NCBI GenBank assembly: GCA_015063805.1
Contig: SVTK01000003.1
Location: 62,001-126,000, forward strand
DNA from: Oscillospiraceae bacterium
Lineage (GTDB): Bacteria; Bacillota; Clostridia; Oscillospirales; CAG-272
Direction of reading: 5' to 3'
DNA: 64,000 bases
How positions within the stretch are numbered: position 1 is the stretch's first letter; every line of letters begins with the position of its first letter. Position numbers and translations under genes: made by a program. Below are positions 24,900 through 33,090 of this stretch, piece after piece. Under the pieces are notes generated by a model. It saw only the letters and a list, made by a program, of their open reading frames with translations, was not told where the DNA came from and searched no databases.

Positions 24900-27836
24900 T
24901 TATGCCTTTTTATTTTTCTTGATCAGCGCCACGGTGAGAACCACGATGCAGACAGCAGCAACGCCGAGTGCAGCTGCCATGATGATCCAAGGTGTGTTGT
25001 TTTCCTGTGCGGCAGGAGGCTCAGCAGCATTGGGAGCTGTAGTCTCGGGCACAGATGTGTCGGGGGCCTTCGTGGTATCATCGGGTTTCGCGGTGGTTTC
25101 GGGTGCGGCAGTATTGTCGGGCTTAGCGGTAGTTTCGGGCTTAGCGGTAGTTTCGGGCTTAGCGGTAGTTTCGGGTTTAGCGGTAGTTTCGGGTTTAGCG
25201 GTGGTGGCAGCAGCACGCTTGTAACTGCAGACATCGCACTTGTCATCGTCACCGAAAACGTGGCTTTCCTTGGTGTCGCTGATGATGGCACCGCAGTCCT
25301 TCACGGTGCATTCCTTCCAGTGGTTGTCAGCATCCTTCTTCCAGGAGGATTCCTTGTGGCCGGCGGCGGGAATAATCAGACTGTCTGCATCCTCGATGGG
25401 CTTGCTGCCCTTGCTGTCGCTGAAGATCGCGTCACAGCCGGCGCAGGTGTAATAAGCCTTTTTGCCTGCCTTGGTACAGGTGGCGTCCACCTCATCTACC
25501 TTGGTCAGCTTGTGCGTGTGGGAGAGCGTGGGGGTAATGACGAACTTGCAGGCGGTGCAGAGCTGAGGATCTTTCTCAGTGGCCTCGGGGCCGGGGGTAT
25601 GTTTGACGGTGGAGTCATGCTCGTCACAACCTGGCACGGTGCACTTGTGCGCGTGGCCGGAAGACGAGGTGTAGTCCCAGGTCGTGCTCCACTTGTGGTC
25701 ACCGGTCTTGCCGTACTCGGCGCCGCAGCCGGCGCATTTTGCTTTGTTCTGACAGTCAGCGGTCCCGCCGCTGTGGGGCTGAACGGTGTCATGGTCGCCG
25801 CAGACGGTGCACTTGTGGGCGTGCCCCTTGTTGTCGCTGTAGGTGTAGGTGCTGCTCCACTGGTGCTGCATGATCTCGCCGAACTCTGCCTTGCAGACGG
25901 AGCACTTGGAAGCCTCACCGCATTTGGCTGCGCCGGAGGCGGTATGGGGCTGGATGGTATCAGGGGCACCGCAGGTCTTACACTTGTGGGCGTGACCCAT
26001 GGCATCTTTGTAGTCCCAACCGGTGCCGTAGTTATGTTCGACCGTCTCACCGTAGCCCAGTCCGCAGTTCTTGCACTTGGCCGGTTCGGTGCAGGTGGCC
26101 TTGCCGCCGGTGTGACCGGTAGCAGGGATCTTGCCCCAGGCATTGATGTCGGCAATTTCCTTGGTGCACTTGGCGTCCTCAAAAATTTTGCCGCACTCGG
26201 GGCAGAAGTAGTACGCCTGTTTACCTTCGGCGGTACAGGTTGCCTTGATCTCGTCGATTTTCTTGGGGGCGCATTTGTGCTCCGCGAGCTTGGGGAAGGT
26301 GTAGAAAAGGGTCACTTCCACGTCGCTGCGGGAGGACAAATCGGCAACATTGCCGTTGACCGTGCCGGTCACGTTGATCGCGCCGGATTTGTACCGGAAT
26401 TCATATCCTTCATTTGTCCAAACCGTAATCAGCGCAGTATAGGTTTTCCCGGGTTCAAACTTATCAGAGGGGAACATATTCTTTTTATCGGTTTCGTTGT
26501 ACCAGGAAATACCGTTTTTCGTGGTTGCATCATTGTAATTTGCAGGGCCGTAGTTAGCGCTTGCGTAGGTAACATTGTAGTCGGGCGTTTTTCCTGCTTC
26601 GGGTGCATCAACATCGGTAATGCCGGCTGTGTCGAGGATGAAGTTGCCCGTCTTGGGGAAGGTATATGTCACGATTGCCTCGCTGCGGTTGCTTTTGATC
26701 TCGGCGGGCTTGCCGTTAACCGTGGCGGTCATTTGCGTATTGCCGTTGGTATCAGCCTTGAACTCAATGCCGTCCTTCGCTTTGAGGTGAATGACGATCT
26801 GATAGGTCTCATTGGCGCCGAAGGTTCCGGTGCTGGTCTTCAGATAGGCACCGCCATCCACACGCCAGGCCACGCCGTTGTGGTATACCTCGTCATTCTG
26901 ATCACCGCGCTGGTATCCGCTTGTGTCAAAGTTGACCAGGTAATTGATGGGGCCTCCTGCGATCGGCTCCTTGACACCGGAAATCTTGATGGAATCAATT
27001 GTGGTTTTCTGCTCGCATTTGTACAGTACAGATACCTTCAGGCAGCGCATGAAGGGGTTTCTGCCGTAGTCGGGCAGAACGGTGGTGGCGGGAATTCCGT
27101 CAACGGTAACCGTGACAGCGGGCATGGGTTGCTCCGGCGTTGACAGGACATGGTCGTAATCCTTGGCGAAGTCGGTGGAGTTGTCCACGATGAGGTAGAA
27201 GCTTGCCACATAAGTTTTGCCGTACTCAAACGTGCCGTTGAGGGGATTGCCGTCCTGATGGTTCCATTCTACCTTTTCCGCATGGACACGGATGTTGTTG
27301 GTCTCCACGGTGGTGTCGCCGACTTTGGCGTGGGTGGGTTTGTCAAGGCCGGTGATATGCACTTCGGTGATGACGTTTGCCGTTGCCGGAAATTGATACT
27401 TGATCCCGAACTCGGTGCTGTTGCTGCTGGGGCCCAGATCCACTGCGGTTGCGGGAAGGCCGTTCAGGGTAGCGGTGACCTCCGGTGCGCCGGTGGAACC
27501 GTTGAAGGCAACGTAATATGCGGACTTGGTTTTCAGCGAAACCAGAACATAGTATGCGGTGTTGGCTTTGAAGCTTTCATTTTCGGGTTTCAGCCGGTTG
27601 TTGGAAGTCTCATAATACTCGATTTTGGAAATGGTAAATAAGCCTGTGTTCACGACTGTTCCCGTATAGTCACCCTTTTGTCCGGCAGCAGGTGCATCAA
27701 TATCGGTTACCCCTGCCTGGGTGATTTGCATGAACATCTCTTTCGCGGCAAATGCGGAGGTAGGCAGCAGGCCCATCAGCATGACCGTGCAGAGCAACAG
27801 AGCCATGGCGCGGCGGGTGTGTACAAAGTGTTTCAT
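24900..27836 (-). CDS. large anchored surface protein with Cys/His ribbon repeats
   Basis: 978 residues. Signal peptide at 1-30 (MALLLCTVMLMGLLPTSAFA). Residues about 30-520 hold about four beta-modules, two with the shared phrase ITDVDAPEAGK or VTDIDAPAAGQ, followed by YxAxITVWTN- and YxIVIHLKAK-type strands. From about 520 to 870 are repeated Cys/His modules (CTAEGKQAYYFCPECGKIF; KCKTCGAPDTIQPH; KCTVCGDHDTVQPH). A TAKPETT-type repeat (about 879-919) leads to a C-terminal membrane helix (about 950-973) and lysine tail. It is an anchored surface protein of unknown ligand. Its ATG overlaps the upstream stop by four bases. Its Cys/His modules resemble those near the C-terminus of the giant CxxC protein. 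Confidence 0.85.
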   Translation of the reverse strand: MKHFVHTRRAMALLLCTVMLMGLLPTSAFAAKEMFMQITQAGVTDIDAPAAGQKGDYTGTVVNTGLFTISKIEYYETSNNRLKPENESFKANTAYYVLVSLKTKSAYYVAFNGSTGAPEVTATLNGLPATAVDLGPSSNSTEFGIKYQFPATANVITEVHITGLDKPTHAKVGDTTVETNNIRVHAEKVEWNHQDGNPLNGTFEYGKTYVASFYLIVDNSTDFAKDYDHVLSTPEQPMPAVTVTVDGIPATTVLPDYGRNPFMRCLKVSVLYKCEQKTTIDSIKISGVKEPIAGGPINYLVNFDTSGYQRGDQNDEVYHNGVAWRVDGGAYLKTSTGTFGANETYQIVIHLKAKDGIEFKADTNGNTQMTATVNGKPAEIKSNRSEAIVTYTFPKTGNFILDTAGITDVDAPEAGKTPDYNVTYASANYGPANYNDATTKNGISWYNETDKKNMFPSDKFEPGKTYTALITVWTNEGYEFRYKSGAINVTGTVNGNVADLSSRSDVEVTLFYTFPKLAEHKCAPKKIDEIKATCTAEGKQAYYFCPECGKIFEDAKCTKEIADINAWGKIPATGHTGGKATCTEPAKCKNCGLGYGETVEHNYGTGWDYKDAMGHAHKCKTCGAPDTIQPHTASGAAKCGEASKCSVCKAEFGEIMQHQWSSTYTYSDNKGHAHKCTVCGDHDTVQPHSGGTADCQNKAKCAGCGAEYGKTGDHKWSTTWDYTSSSGHAHKCTVPGCDEHDSTVKHTPGPEATEKDPQLCTACKFVITPTLSHTHKLTKVDEVDATCTKAGKKAYYTCAGCDAIFSDSKGSKPIEDADSLIIPAAGHKESSWKKDADNHWKECTVKDCGAIISDTKESHVFGDDDKCDVCSYKRAAATTAKPETTAKPETTAKPETTAKPETTAKPDNTAAPETTAKPDDTTKAPDTSVPETTAPNAAEPPAAQENNTPWIIMAAALGVAAVCIVVLTVALIKKNKKA
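25070..25200 (-). repeat. in-frame tandem repeat (TAKPETT type)
   Basis: Near-identical 18-21-base units encode TAKPETT before the membrane anchor. The repeat is a spacer in a coding sequence, not a CRISPR array. Confidence 0.85.
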
Positions 27837-28144
27837 TTTCTGTTCTCCTTGTCTGTCTTGTTGTGAATGTCTGTTCCGGTTGCGGATTTTTTGCCGCAGT
27901 GGGGACAGAACCGGGTATCCTCAGCCAAAGGGGTCCCGCAGGCGGCACAGCAAAGATGCATCCTGCGGTATTGATCAAACAGGGTTTTCCCTGTCATGGG
28001 ACGTCGGCAGTCGGGGCAGAAGAGAGCCCACCGCCCGGCGATTCTGCCGCAGTGGGGACAAACCTTGAGTTTCTTCATGGTGTAGGGGCCCATGCCGAGG
28101 GTTTCCAGGTAACTGTATTTTTCGCTTTTTTTGTGTTCAATCAT
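27833..28144 (-). CDS. double zinc-ribbon protein
   Basis: 103 residues. Two ribbons of the form CPHCGRIAGRWALFCPDC and CAACGTPLAEDTRFCPHCG each give four cysteines in Cx2C pairs. Its ATG overlaps the upstream stop in ATGATTGA, eight bases shared, so translation is coupled. A later ATG is possible but has no ribosome site. Such stand-alone ribbons bind zinc and often mediate protein or nucleic-acid contacts; no membrane signal is seen. Confidence 0.75.
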   Translation of the reverse strand: MIEHKKSEKYSYLETLGMGPYTMKKLKVCPHCGRIAGRWALFCPDCRRPMTGKTLFDQYRRMHLCCAACGTPLAEDTRFCPHCGKKSATGTDIHNKTDKENRK

Positions 28145-28505
28145 CGAAGCTGCCTCCGTAGATCATCTGCTTGCCGCACTTGGGGCAAACGTTGTCGGCA
28201 GTGTGTACCTTGGTTCCGCAGAATTTGCAGAACTGAGGGATGTTCTCCCAGGGGGCGCAGGAGACACATTCCAGGGCATCGGCATTGAACATAGCGTCCA
28301 TTACCCATTTGCCGCATTTGTGACAGCGGCTGAAATGGACCTTGCCTTCGGTATCCCAAGCTTGCGCCAGTTCCTCTTCGGGCGTATCGGCGCGATACAT
28401 CCCGGTGGTGCAGAGCAGAGCCCCCGACAAGTCGCAGTAGAAGCGGTAACGGTTCCCCCCCGAATCGGAAATGATTTTGTAGCTTGCGGTCTTATTTTGT
28501 CGCAT
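28137..28505 (-). CDS. zinc-ribbon protein, first gene of the operon
   Basis: 122 residues from MRQNKTASYKII, fixed by GGAGGAGAAAAACGGT before the ATG at 28505; the frame is open upstream without support. It has FYCDLSGALLCTT, CHKCGKWVMD, CVSCAPW and C-terminal CKFCGTKVHTADNVCPKCGK, so at least four Cys pairs. It reads like a cytoplasmic metal-bound protein. It leads the eight-gene operon; a candidate leader RNA lies upstream. Confidence 0.78.
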   Translation of the reverse strand: MRQNKTASYKIISDSGGNRYRFYCDLSGALLCTTGMYRADTPEEELAQAWDTEGKVHFSRCHKCGKWVMDAMFNADALECVSCAPWENIPQFCKFCGTKVHTADNVCPKCGKQMIYGGSFDD

Positions 28506-28576
28506 ACCGTTTTTCTCCTCCTTTCCCCGGCTGTACGGTCTTCCTTCGCTGTTTTGCCGCAAAATGTGCATATTTC

Positions 28577-28605
28577 TTGACGGCCTCGCGGAAATGTGAT
28601 ACAAT
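28577..28605 (+). promoter_or_regulatory. plus-strand promoter before the candidate RNA
   Basis: TTGACG (28577-28582) and TACAAT (28600-28605) are 17 bases apart. They point toward the structured region and the solute-binding protein gene. Confidence 0.5.
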
Positions 28606-28720
28606 AAAATAATAGAAAAAGATGGGGCGGTCTCCGATCCCGTTGGCGCGCGCTCGGAGACATGACGGACCGATCCGTCACGGGGTACCCCATGCCTTTA
28701 TCTGACACCGGCAAGGCCTA
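28606..28720. ncRNA. candidate structured RNA or leader, class unknown
   Basis: A closing stem pairs ATGGGG (28622-28627) with CCCCAT (28688-28693). It encloses two hairpins: TCTCCGA/TCGGAGA (28631-28660) and TGACGGA-CCGA-TCCGTCA (28663-28680). A further GCCTT/AAGGC stem follows at 28694-28717. On the minus strand the closing stem is followed by CTTTTTC, resembling a terminator before the zinc-ribbon gene at 28505; on the plus strand a promoter ends at 28605. Orientation is therefore unresolved. It fits no riboswitch class I recognise. The rest of the interval 28506-28880 has no gene. Confidence 0.5.
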
Positions 28721-28880
28721 TACCCTCCTTAAATGACGCTTGCAAGTAAAATTATACGGATTTTTTGTGTTTTGTCCCCCACCCAAAGGGGCAAAAGGTG
28801 GGGAAAAATAAAATTTTTCCACTTGAAAACTGCAAAAATCCGAAAAAAGAGTGGGCAAAACCGCTCAGGAGGAAGAAAAG

Positions 28881-30209
28881 ATGAAAAAAACAGTAGCACT
28901 GATTTTGGCAGGGCTTTTTCTGCTTTTGCTGTTTGGCGGATGTGCAGATAAGACATTGCTGGATCCCCGGGAACCGGTTACCCTGACCATTTGGCACGTT
29001 TACGGTGAACAGGCCGATGCCCCTATGAATCTGCTGATCCGTGAGTTTAACGATACTGTGGGGAAAGAGAAGGGCATACAGATTCAGGTGACCAATGTTA
29101 CGGGCACCTCCAAATTGTTGGCTCAGCTTCAGGACGCTCTGGCCGACAAGCCGGGTGCCGCTGAGGTCCCGGACATTTTTTCCTGTCATACGCAGAATGC
29201 CGTCACCCTTGGGTCCGATCGCCTGCTTGACTTCGGACGGTGGTTCACGGCGAAGGAACTGGAGGGGTATGTTCCCGAGTTCATTGAAAGCGGGATGATC
29301 GACGGCAAGCTGGCTGTTTTCCCCGTGTCGAAATCCACCTACGCCCTGTTTGTCAGCGGCGGGGAGTTTTCCCGTTTTTCGGCCGATACCGGCGTAACTT
29401 ATGACAGCCTGTCCGATTGGGAGGGCTTTTTCGCCGCGGCGGAAAAGTATTACACCTGGTCCGGGGGCAAGCCCTTCTGCGCCTTCGACTATCTGATCCG
29501 CCATATGGAGCTGGATGTGCTGTCCCGCACCGGTGAGATGGAATATACCGCGGAAGGCTGGTATGACGAGAGTAATCCGGTGATTCGCGATTCTTTCCTC
29601 ATGTTTGCCCGCGCCCTGGCACAGGGGCATGTTGTGGTATCCGATCTGTATGCCAACACACAGGTCATGACCGGTGACGTGCTCAGCGGCATCGGTTCTT
29701 CTGCCGCAGTGGGCTACTATAATGATGTAATCACTTATCCCGACAACACCACCGAACCCATGCAGCTGCAGGTTCTCCCGCTTCCCAGGTCGGGCGGCGA
29801 GAAGGAATATATGCCGCAGACGGGTGTCGGTCTTGCCGCTTTTTCCACCACCGAGCAAAAAGCCGAAGCGGCGTATGAATTTGTCAAGTGGTTCACCGAG
29901 AGTGAACGCAATCTGGATTTTGTCACCACGACCGGTTATATGCCTGTGACCGACGGCGCTTTTGATGCTATTGAACATTACAGCTTTGAGGATGAAGGTT
30001 ATGCCAACCTCTACCGTGCCATCCGTACCATGCACGCAGACTACATTCCCGTGGTCCGTCCCGATTTTGACGGTTTCTACGACAAGACCAATGCCCTGTA
30101 TGCAGCCATCCGCGAGATGCAGCCCGCCCTCGTCGGGCGGAACAAAAACGGGGAGAGCGCAGAGGCATTGGCCGAAGAACTCTGGGCGCTGTTCTGCAGC
30201 ATCGGCTGA
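28881..30209 (+). CDS. extracellular solute-binding lipoprotein (ABC type)
   Basis: 442 residues. Signal peptide with lipobox LLFGGC at about residue 20, so it is anchored outside the membrane. The mature part is a family-1-type binding protein: VTLTIWHVYGEQ, a FNDT segment, the KLAVFPVSKSTYALF hinge region and a late EQKAEAAYEFVKWFTES helix, all common in sugar-binding proteins. No permease or ATPase genes follow; instead the next gene, 14 bases on, is a membrane-bound LuxR-type regulator. It may thus be a ligand-sensing partner rather than a transporter subunit. CAGGAGGAAG precedes the start. Confidence 0.88.
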   Translation: MKKTVALILAGLFLLLLFGGCADKTLLDPREPVTLTIWHVYGEQADAPMNLLIREFNDTVGKEKGIQIQVTNVTGTSKLLAQLQDALADKPGAAEVPDIFSCHTQNAVTLGSDRLLDFGRWFTAKELEGYVPEFIESGMIDGKLAVFPVSKSTYALFVSGGEFSRFSADTGVTYDSLSDWEGFFAAAEKYYTWSGGKPFCAFDYLIRHMELDVLSRTGEMEYTAEGWYDESNPVIRDSFLMFARALAQGHVVVSDLYANTQVMTGDVLSGIGSSAAVGYYNDVITYPDNTTEPMQLQVLPLPRSGGEKEYMPQTGVGLAAFSTTEQKAEAAYEFVKWFTESERNLDFVTTTGYMPVTDGAFDAIEHYSFEDEGYANLYRAIRTMHADYIPVVRPDFDGFYDKTNALYAAIREMQPALVGRNKNGESAEALAEELWALFCSIG

Positions 30210-30223
30210 TCTGAGGTGAGAAT

Positions 30224-31933
30224 ATGCGTGTGATTCCCGCTCTGCGCTATTCTGAATGGACCCTGAAGCGAAAACTGTTTATCTATATGCTTCTTTTGGC
30301 CGTGCTGATTCTGGGAGTTCTGCTGACCTGTTTGGTTCTGTTTGGCCGTACCAACAGTACAGCCGAAGTCTTTGCCGACTCGCTGAATATGCAAATGGCA
30401 GTTTTCGAGAAGGATGTCGCGGTGCATTTCGACCATCTTGCGGCATCGGCGATCTCCATGTCTGCTGAACTCAGCGCCGTAATGGAGGAGACTTTGTCCG
30501 ATTTGGACATTTCTTTCCGGGCACTCAGCAATTCCGGAGAAGCGATTGCCAATGTCCAGGGGGCGCTGATGTCTGCCCTTCGCCAGCGGCTGTTTCAGGC
30601 CGATTGCTCCGGGGCGTTTGTTTTGCTGGACGCCACGGTGAACAGCACTTTGCCTGATGCCGCTGTTTCCAGAACCGGACTTTACCTTCAGCTCAACGGA
30701 TATCATGTGTCTGACCGCGAAGTTCTGCTTTATCGGGGGCATCCTGCAGTCGCCAGGCAGCAAGGGATGACACTTCATCGGAAATGGCGGCTGGAATTCC
30801 GCACCGATATATTCCCGGATTATGCCAAGCTGGTGTCGCGTGCATCGCTTCCCCCTGAGTCTGCCTACCTGATTACCGATTTGTTTACCCTGCCGGGGAC
30901 CTCCGAGCAGGTGCTTCTTCTGGCGGTTCCCCTTGTAGGCGCCGACGGAACCTTTTACGGGGTCTGCGGATATGAAATCAGCGCCAGTTATTTTGCGGTG
31001 TGCCACGCACAGCCCTCCAAGCTTGCCCACCTCAGCTGCTTGCTGACGAAACATCACGAGAACATCCTGCTCACCTCCGAGGCGATTGGCTGCGGAAGTG
31101 CGGACGGATACTTCCATGATCTGACCGCGGACTATGCGATGATCGGTACCCAAGGCGGACTTACCCATTTTAAGGATGAGCAGTTTTCCTACCTGGGCAC
31201 AACCAAGCCCATCCGACTTTCTCCTGGAGATGAGCAGCACCTGCTGGCTGTGATGATCCCAAAGGGCGACTATGACCGGGCGATGTTCAGGAATATTCTT
31301 CAGTCAGTGCTGCTGACCGTGCTGCTGATTGTATTTACCGTCAGCTTCAGCCGTTATTTCAGCCGGCGTTTTCTGTCCCCGCTGCTGACGGCACTGGAAC
31401 AGATCAAATCGGATAAGCGGAGCGAAACACAGTCGGACATCCCCGAAATTCTTGACCTGATTGAATACCTTCAGCGCCAGGAACGGGAGCACGGAGAGGC
31501 AATCCATGCACTGAAAATGCAGAATATTGAAAGCGAGGAGGAGCGTATGCGGCTGCAGGCGGAGTACGAAACCGCCCTGCTTGCTTTCCAACGGATAGAG
31601 GAGGAATATACCGCTGCCCGAGAGGATCTGCTTTGTGCACAAGCAAAAATGGACCGCCTGGCCTATTCCCGCAAAACTGAGATTGATCCTGATGATTATC
31701 AGACCTTTCTCGCCGGCCTGCAGACCCTGACCGAGTCTGAGCGAAACATATTTGAATATTATCTTGCCGGGAAGAGTGCAAAGGAGATTCTTGCCATCAC
31801 CGGCATCAAGGAAAGCACCCTCAAGTATCACAACCATAATCTGTTGGGTAAGTTGGGGGTGCCCTCCCGCAAGCAGATGCTTCGCTATGCCGAGGTGATG
31901 CGGCACCAGGGGGGAGAGAAGAGAAATCAATAA
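30224..31933 (+). CDS. membrane-tethered sensor with C-terminal LuxR-type HTH
   Basis: 569 residues. A first membrane helix at about 19-41 and a second at about 356-376 bound an extracellular domain of about 315 residues with a Cache-like layout (AYLITDLFTLPGTSEQVLLLAVPLVGADGTFYGVCGYEIS). A cytoplasmic coiled coil follows (about 410-490, EEERMRLQAEYETA). Residues about 501-555 form a LuxR/GerE helix-turn-helix (LTESERNIFEYYLAGKSAKEIL, then STLKYHNHNLLGKLGV). The protein would bind DNA directly from the membrane, without a kinase or receiver domain. It is in one operon with the solute-binding protein, an arrangement that suggests a one-component sugar sensor. Confidence 0.85.
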   Translation: MRVIPALRYSEWTLKRKLFIYMLLLAVLILGVLLTCLVLFGRTNSTAEVFADSLNMQMAVFEKDVAVHFDHLAASAISMSAELSAVMEETLSDLDISFRALSNSGEAIANVQGALMSALRQRLFQADCSGAFVLLDATVNSTLPDAAVSRTGLYLQLNGYHVSDREVLLYRGHPAVARQQGMTLHRKWRLEFRTDIFPDYAKLVSRASLPPESAYLITDLFTLPGTSEQVLLLAVPLVGADGTFYGVCGYEISASYFAVCHAQPSKLAHLSCLLTKHHENILLTSEAIGCGSADGYFHDLTADYAMIGTQGGLTHFKDEQFSYLGTTKPIRLSPGDEQHLLAVMIPKGDYDRAMFRNILQSVLLTVLLIVFTVSFSRYFSRRFLSPLLTALEQIKSDKRSETQSDIPEILDLIEYLQRQEREHGEAIHALKMQNIESEEERMRLQAEYETALLAFQRIEEEYTAAREDLLCAQAKMDRLAYSRKTEIDPDDYQTFLAGLQTLTESERNIFEYYLAGKSAKEILAITGIKESTLKYHNHNLLGKLGVPSRKQMLRYAEVMRHQGGEKRNQ

Positions 31934-31985
31934 AAAGGGCCCGCCGGACCGCACACGTTAGTGCGCGATCCGGCGGACTTTTTTG
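31934..31985. terminator. terminator after the sensor gene
   Basis: A long stem (GGGCCCGCCGGACCGC paired with GTGCGCGATCCGGCGGACTT, with some mismatches) ends in TTTTTT. It is shared with the convergent DUF3267 gene. Confidence 0.75.
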
Positions 31986-31990
31986 TGTTT

Positions 31991-32575
31991 TTATTCGGCG
32001 GAATAAATCCGCATTGCGGTGCCGTCGTCGGCCACCAGGATGTCCCGGGGAAGACGGCAGAATTTGACGGTGACGTAGAGATCTCCCGCGGCTCCCGAGA
32101 GGTTGGTGATCTGGATGAGATAGACCACCCAGAACCAGGGAAGGGGAACGAGAAAATTGATCAGCGCCAGCACTGCGCCCCACAGCACAACGGGGGCCAG
32201 GGCGATAACGATGTAGCTGAATTTGGGGAAAAAGTCGGCACAGCCGGCGTAGGCGTAGATCCCGGTGAAGCCGTATTTGATCTTCCCGGCACCAAAGAAC
32301 TTCATGGTAATGCCGTGAACCAGCTCGTGCAGGATGATGTAGGCCACAGACCCAAAAGCCAGGACGGCGAAGCGAAGCGCGTAAGGGCCAAGCCCGTCTG
32401 ACAGGTCAAAGAGGGAAGAGATGGGCACAAAGGGCAGCATGACGGCCGCCATGATCACGGCAATGACGGCGGCGATGCCGTTGACCAGAAGGGCGAGCTT
32501 TTTGTTTCCCTGCAGATCGACGGCAAATATTTCCCGATATCCCTCGGGCAGGACTGTGCGGGCGGATTTCTTCAT
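31991..32575 (-). CDS. DUF3267-family membrane metalloprotease-like protein
   Basis: 194 residues with four to five hydrophobic segments. HELVHG in the middle of the protein (YIILHELVHGITMKFF) is the HExxH zinc motif of the DUF3267 family, predicted membrane metalloproteases. The neighbouring GKIKYGFTGIYAYAG segment is also typical. Substrate unknown. A GGAGGTGACACC site precedes the start, and its promoter overlaps the terminator of rnpB. Confidence 0.85.
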   Translation of the reverse strand: MKKSARTVLPEGYREIFAVDLQGNKKLALLVNGIAAVIAVIMAAVMLPFVPISSLFDLSDGLGPYALRFAVLAFGSVAYIILHELVHGITMKFFGAGKIKYGFTGIYAYAGCADFFPKFSYIVIALAPVVLWGAVLALINFLVPLPWFWVVYLIQITNLSGAAGDLYVTVKFCRLPRDILVADDGTAMRIYSAE

Positions 32576-32603
32576 GGTGTCACCTCCGGGACGTGATATC
32601 TAC

Positions 32604-32632
32604 AGTATAGCATAAGGAGGGAAAAAATGCAA
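32604..32632 (-). promoter_or_regulatory. promoter of the DUF3267 gene
   Basis: On the minus strand TTGCAT (32627-32632) and TATACT (32604-32609) are 17 bases apart. The -35 box lies inside the T-tract of the rnpB terminator. Confidence 0.6.
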
Positions 32633-32660
32633 GAGGTGACGCGCATCTGCGCGTCACCTC
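32620..32660 (-). terminator. terminator of rnpB
   Basis: GAGGTGACGCGCAGATGCGCGTCACCTC is a perfect 12-bp stem with a short loop; TTGCATTTTTTCCC follows on the minus strand. Confidence 0.82.
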
Positions 32661-32670
32661 TTCTCTGGTG

Positions 32671-33033
32671 ATACTTCGCCTGTAAGCCGGGTTCTGTCGA
32701 GAACAATCATCTATCTGTGCGTCATGTCGCCATGCCGCTCCGCGGTTCCCTCTCGGTCGCCGCATGCCACCTGCGGAGATGTGCCGGGCAAGCCTCCGAC
32801 TGCGGTGTTGCTTCGGATAGGGTTTACATTTGCACACAGTCGCCTGTCGTGCCGGTGAGCTCTTACCTCGCCTTTCCATCCTTACCTGCCCGGAGGCAGG
32901 CGGTCTATTTCTGTTGCACTTTCCCTGAAGTCGCCTTCGGCTGACGTTATCAGCTATCCTGCCCTGTGAAGCCCGGACTTTCCTCATGATGCTGCCTTTC
33001 GGCCTGACATCACGCGATTGTTCAGCGGAGTAC
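32671..33033 (-). ncRNA. rnpB: RNase P RNA, class A
   Basis: About 363 bases on the minus strand. GAGGAAAGTCCGGGCTTC and CAGGGCAGGATAGCTG near the 5' end, and ATGATTGTTCTCGACAGAA with CCCGGCTTACAGGCG near the 3' end, are the conserved P4/CR sequences of RNase P RNA. The ends were set by pairing GTACTCCGC (5') with GCGAAGTAT (3') as helix P1. It matures the 5' ends of tRNAs. A consensus promoter lies directly upstream. Confidence 0.95.
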
Positions 33034-33040
33034 CGAAGAT

Positions 33041-33069
33041 ATTATACGCCAATTTGGGACGAATGTCAA
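33041..33069 (-). promoter_or_regulatory. consensus promoter of rnpB
   Basis: On the minus strand TTGACA (33064-33069) and TATAAT (33041-33046) are 17 bases apart, about eight bases before the mature 5' end. Confidence 0.85.
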
Positions 33070-33090
33070 GGGGGAACGCAGAGGGGAAAA

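Noticed and set aside
28137-28604. Longer N-terminus of the zinc-ribbon gene
   Set aside because: The first 33 codons cover the A/T-rich leader; GGAGGAG lies before the ATG at 28505.
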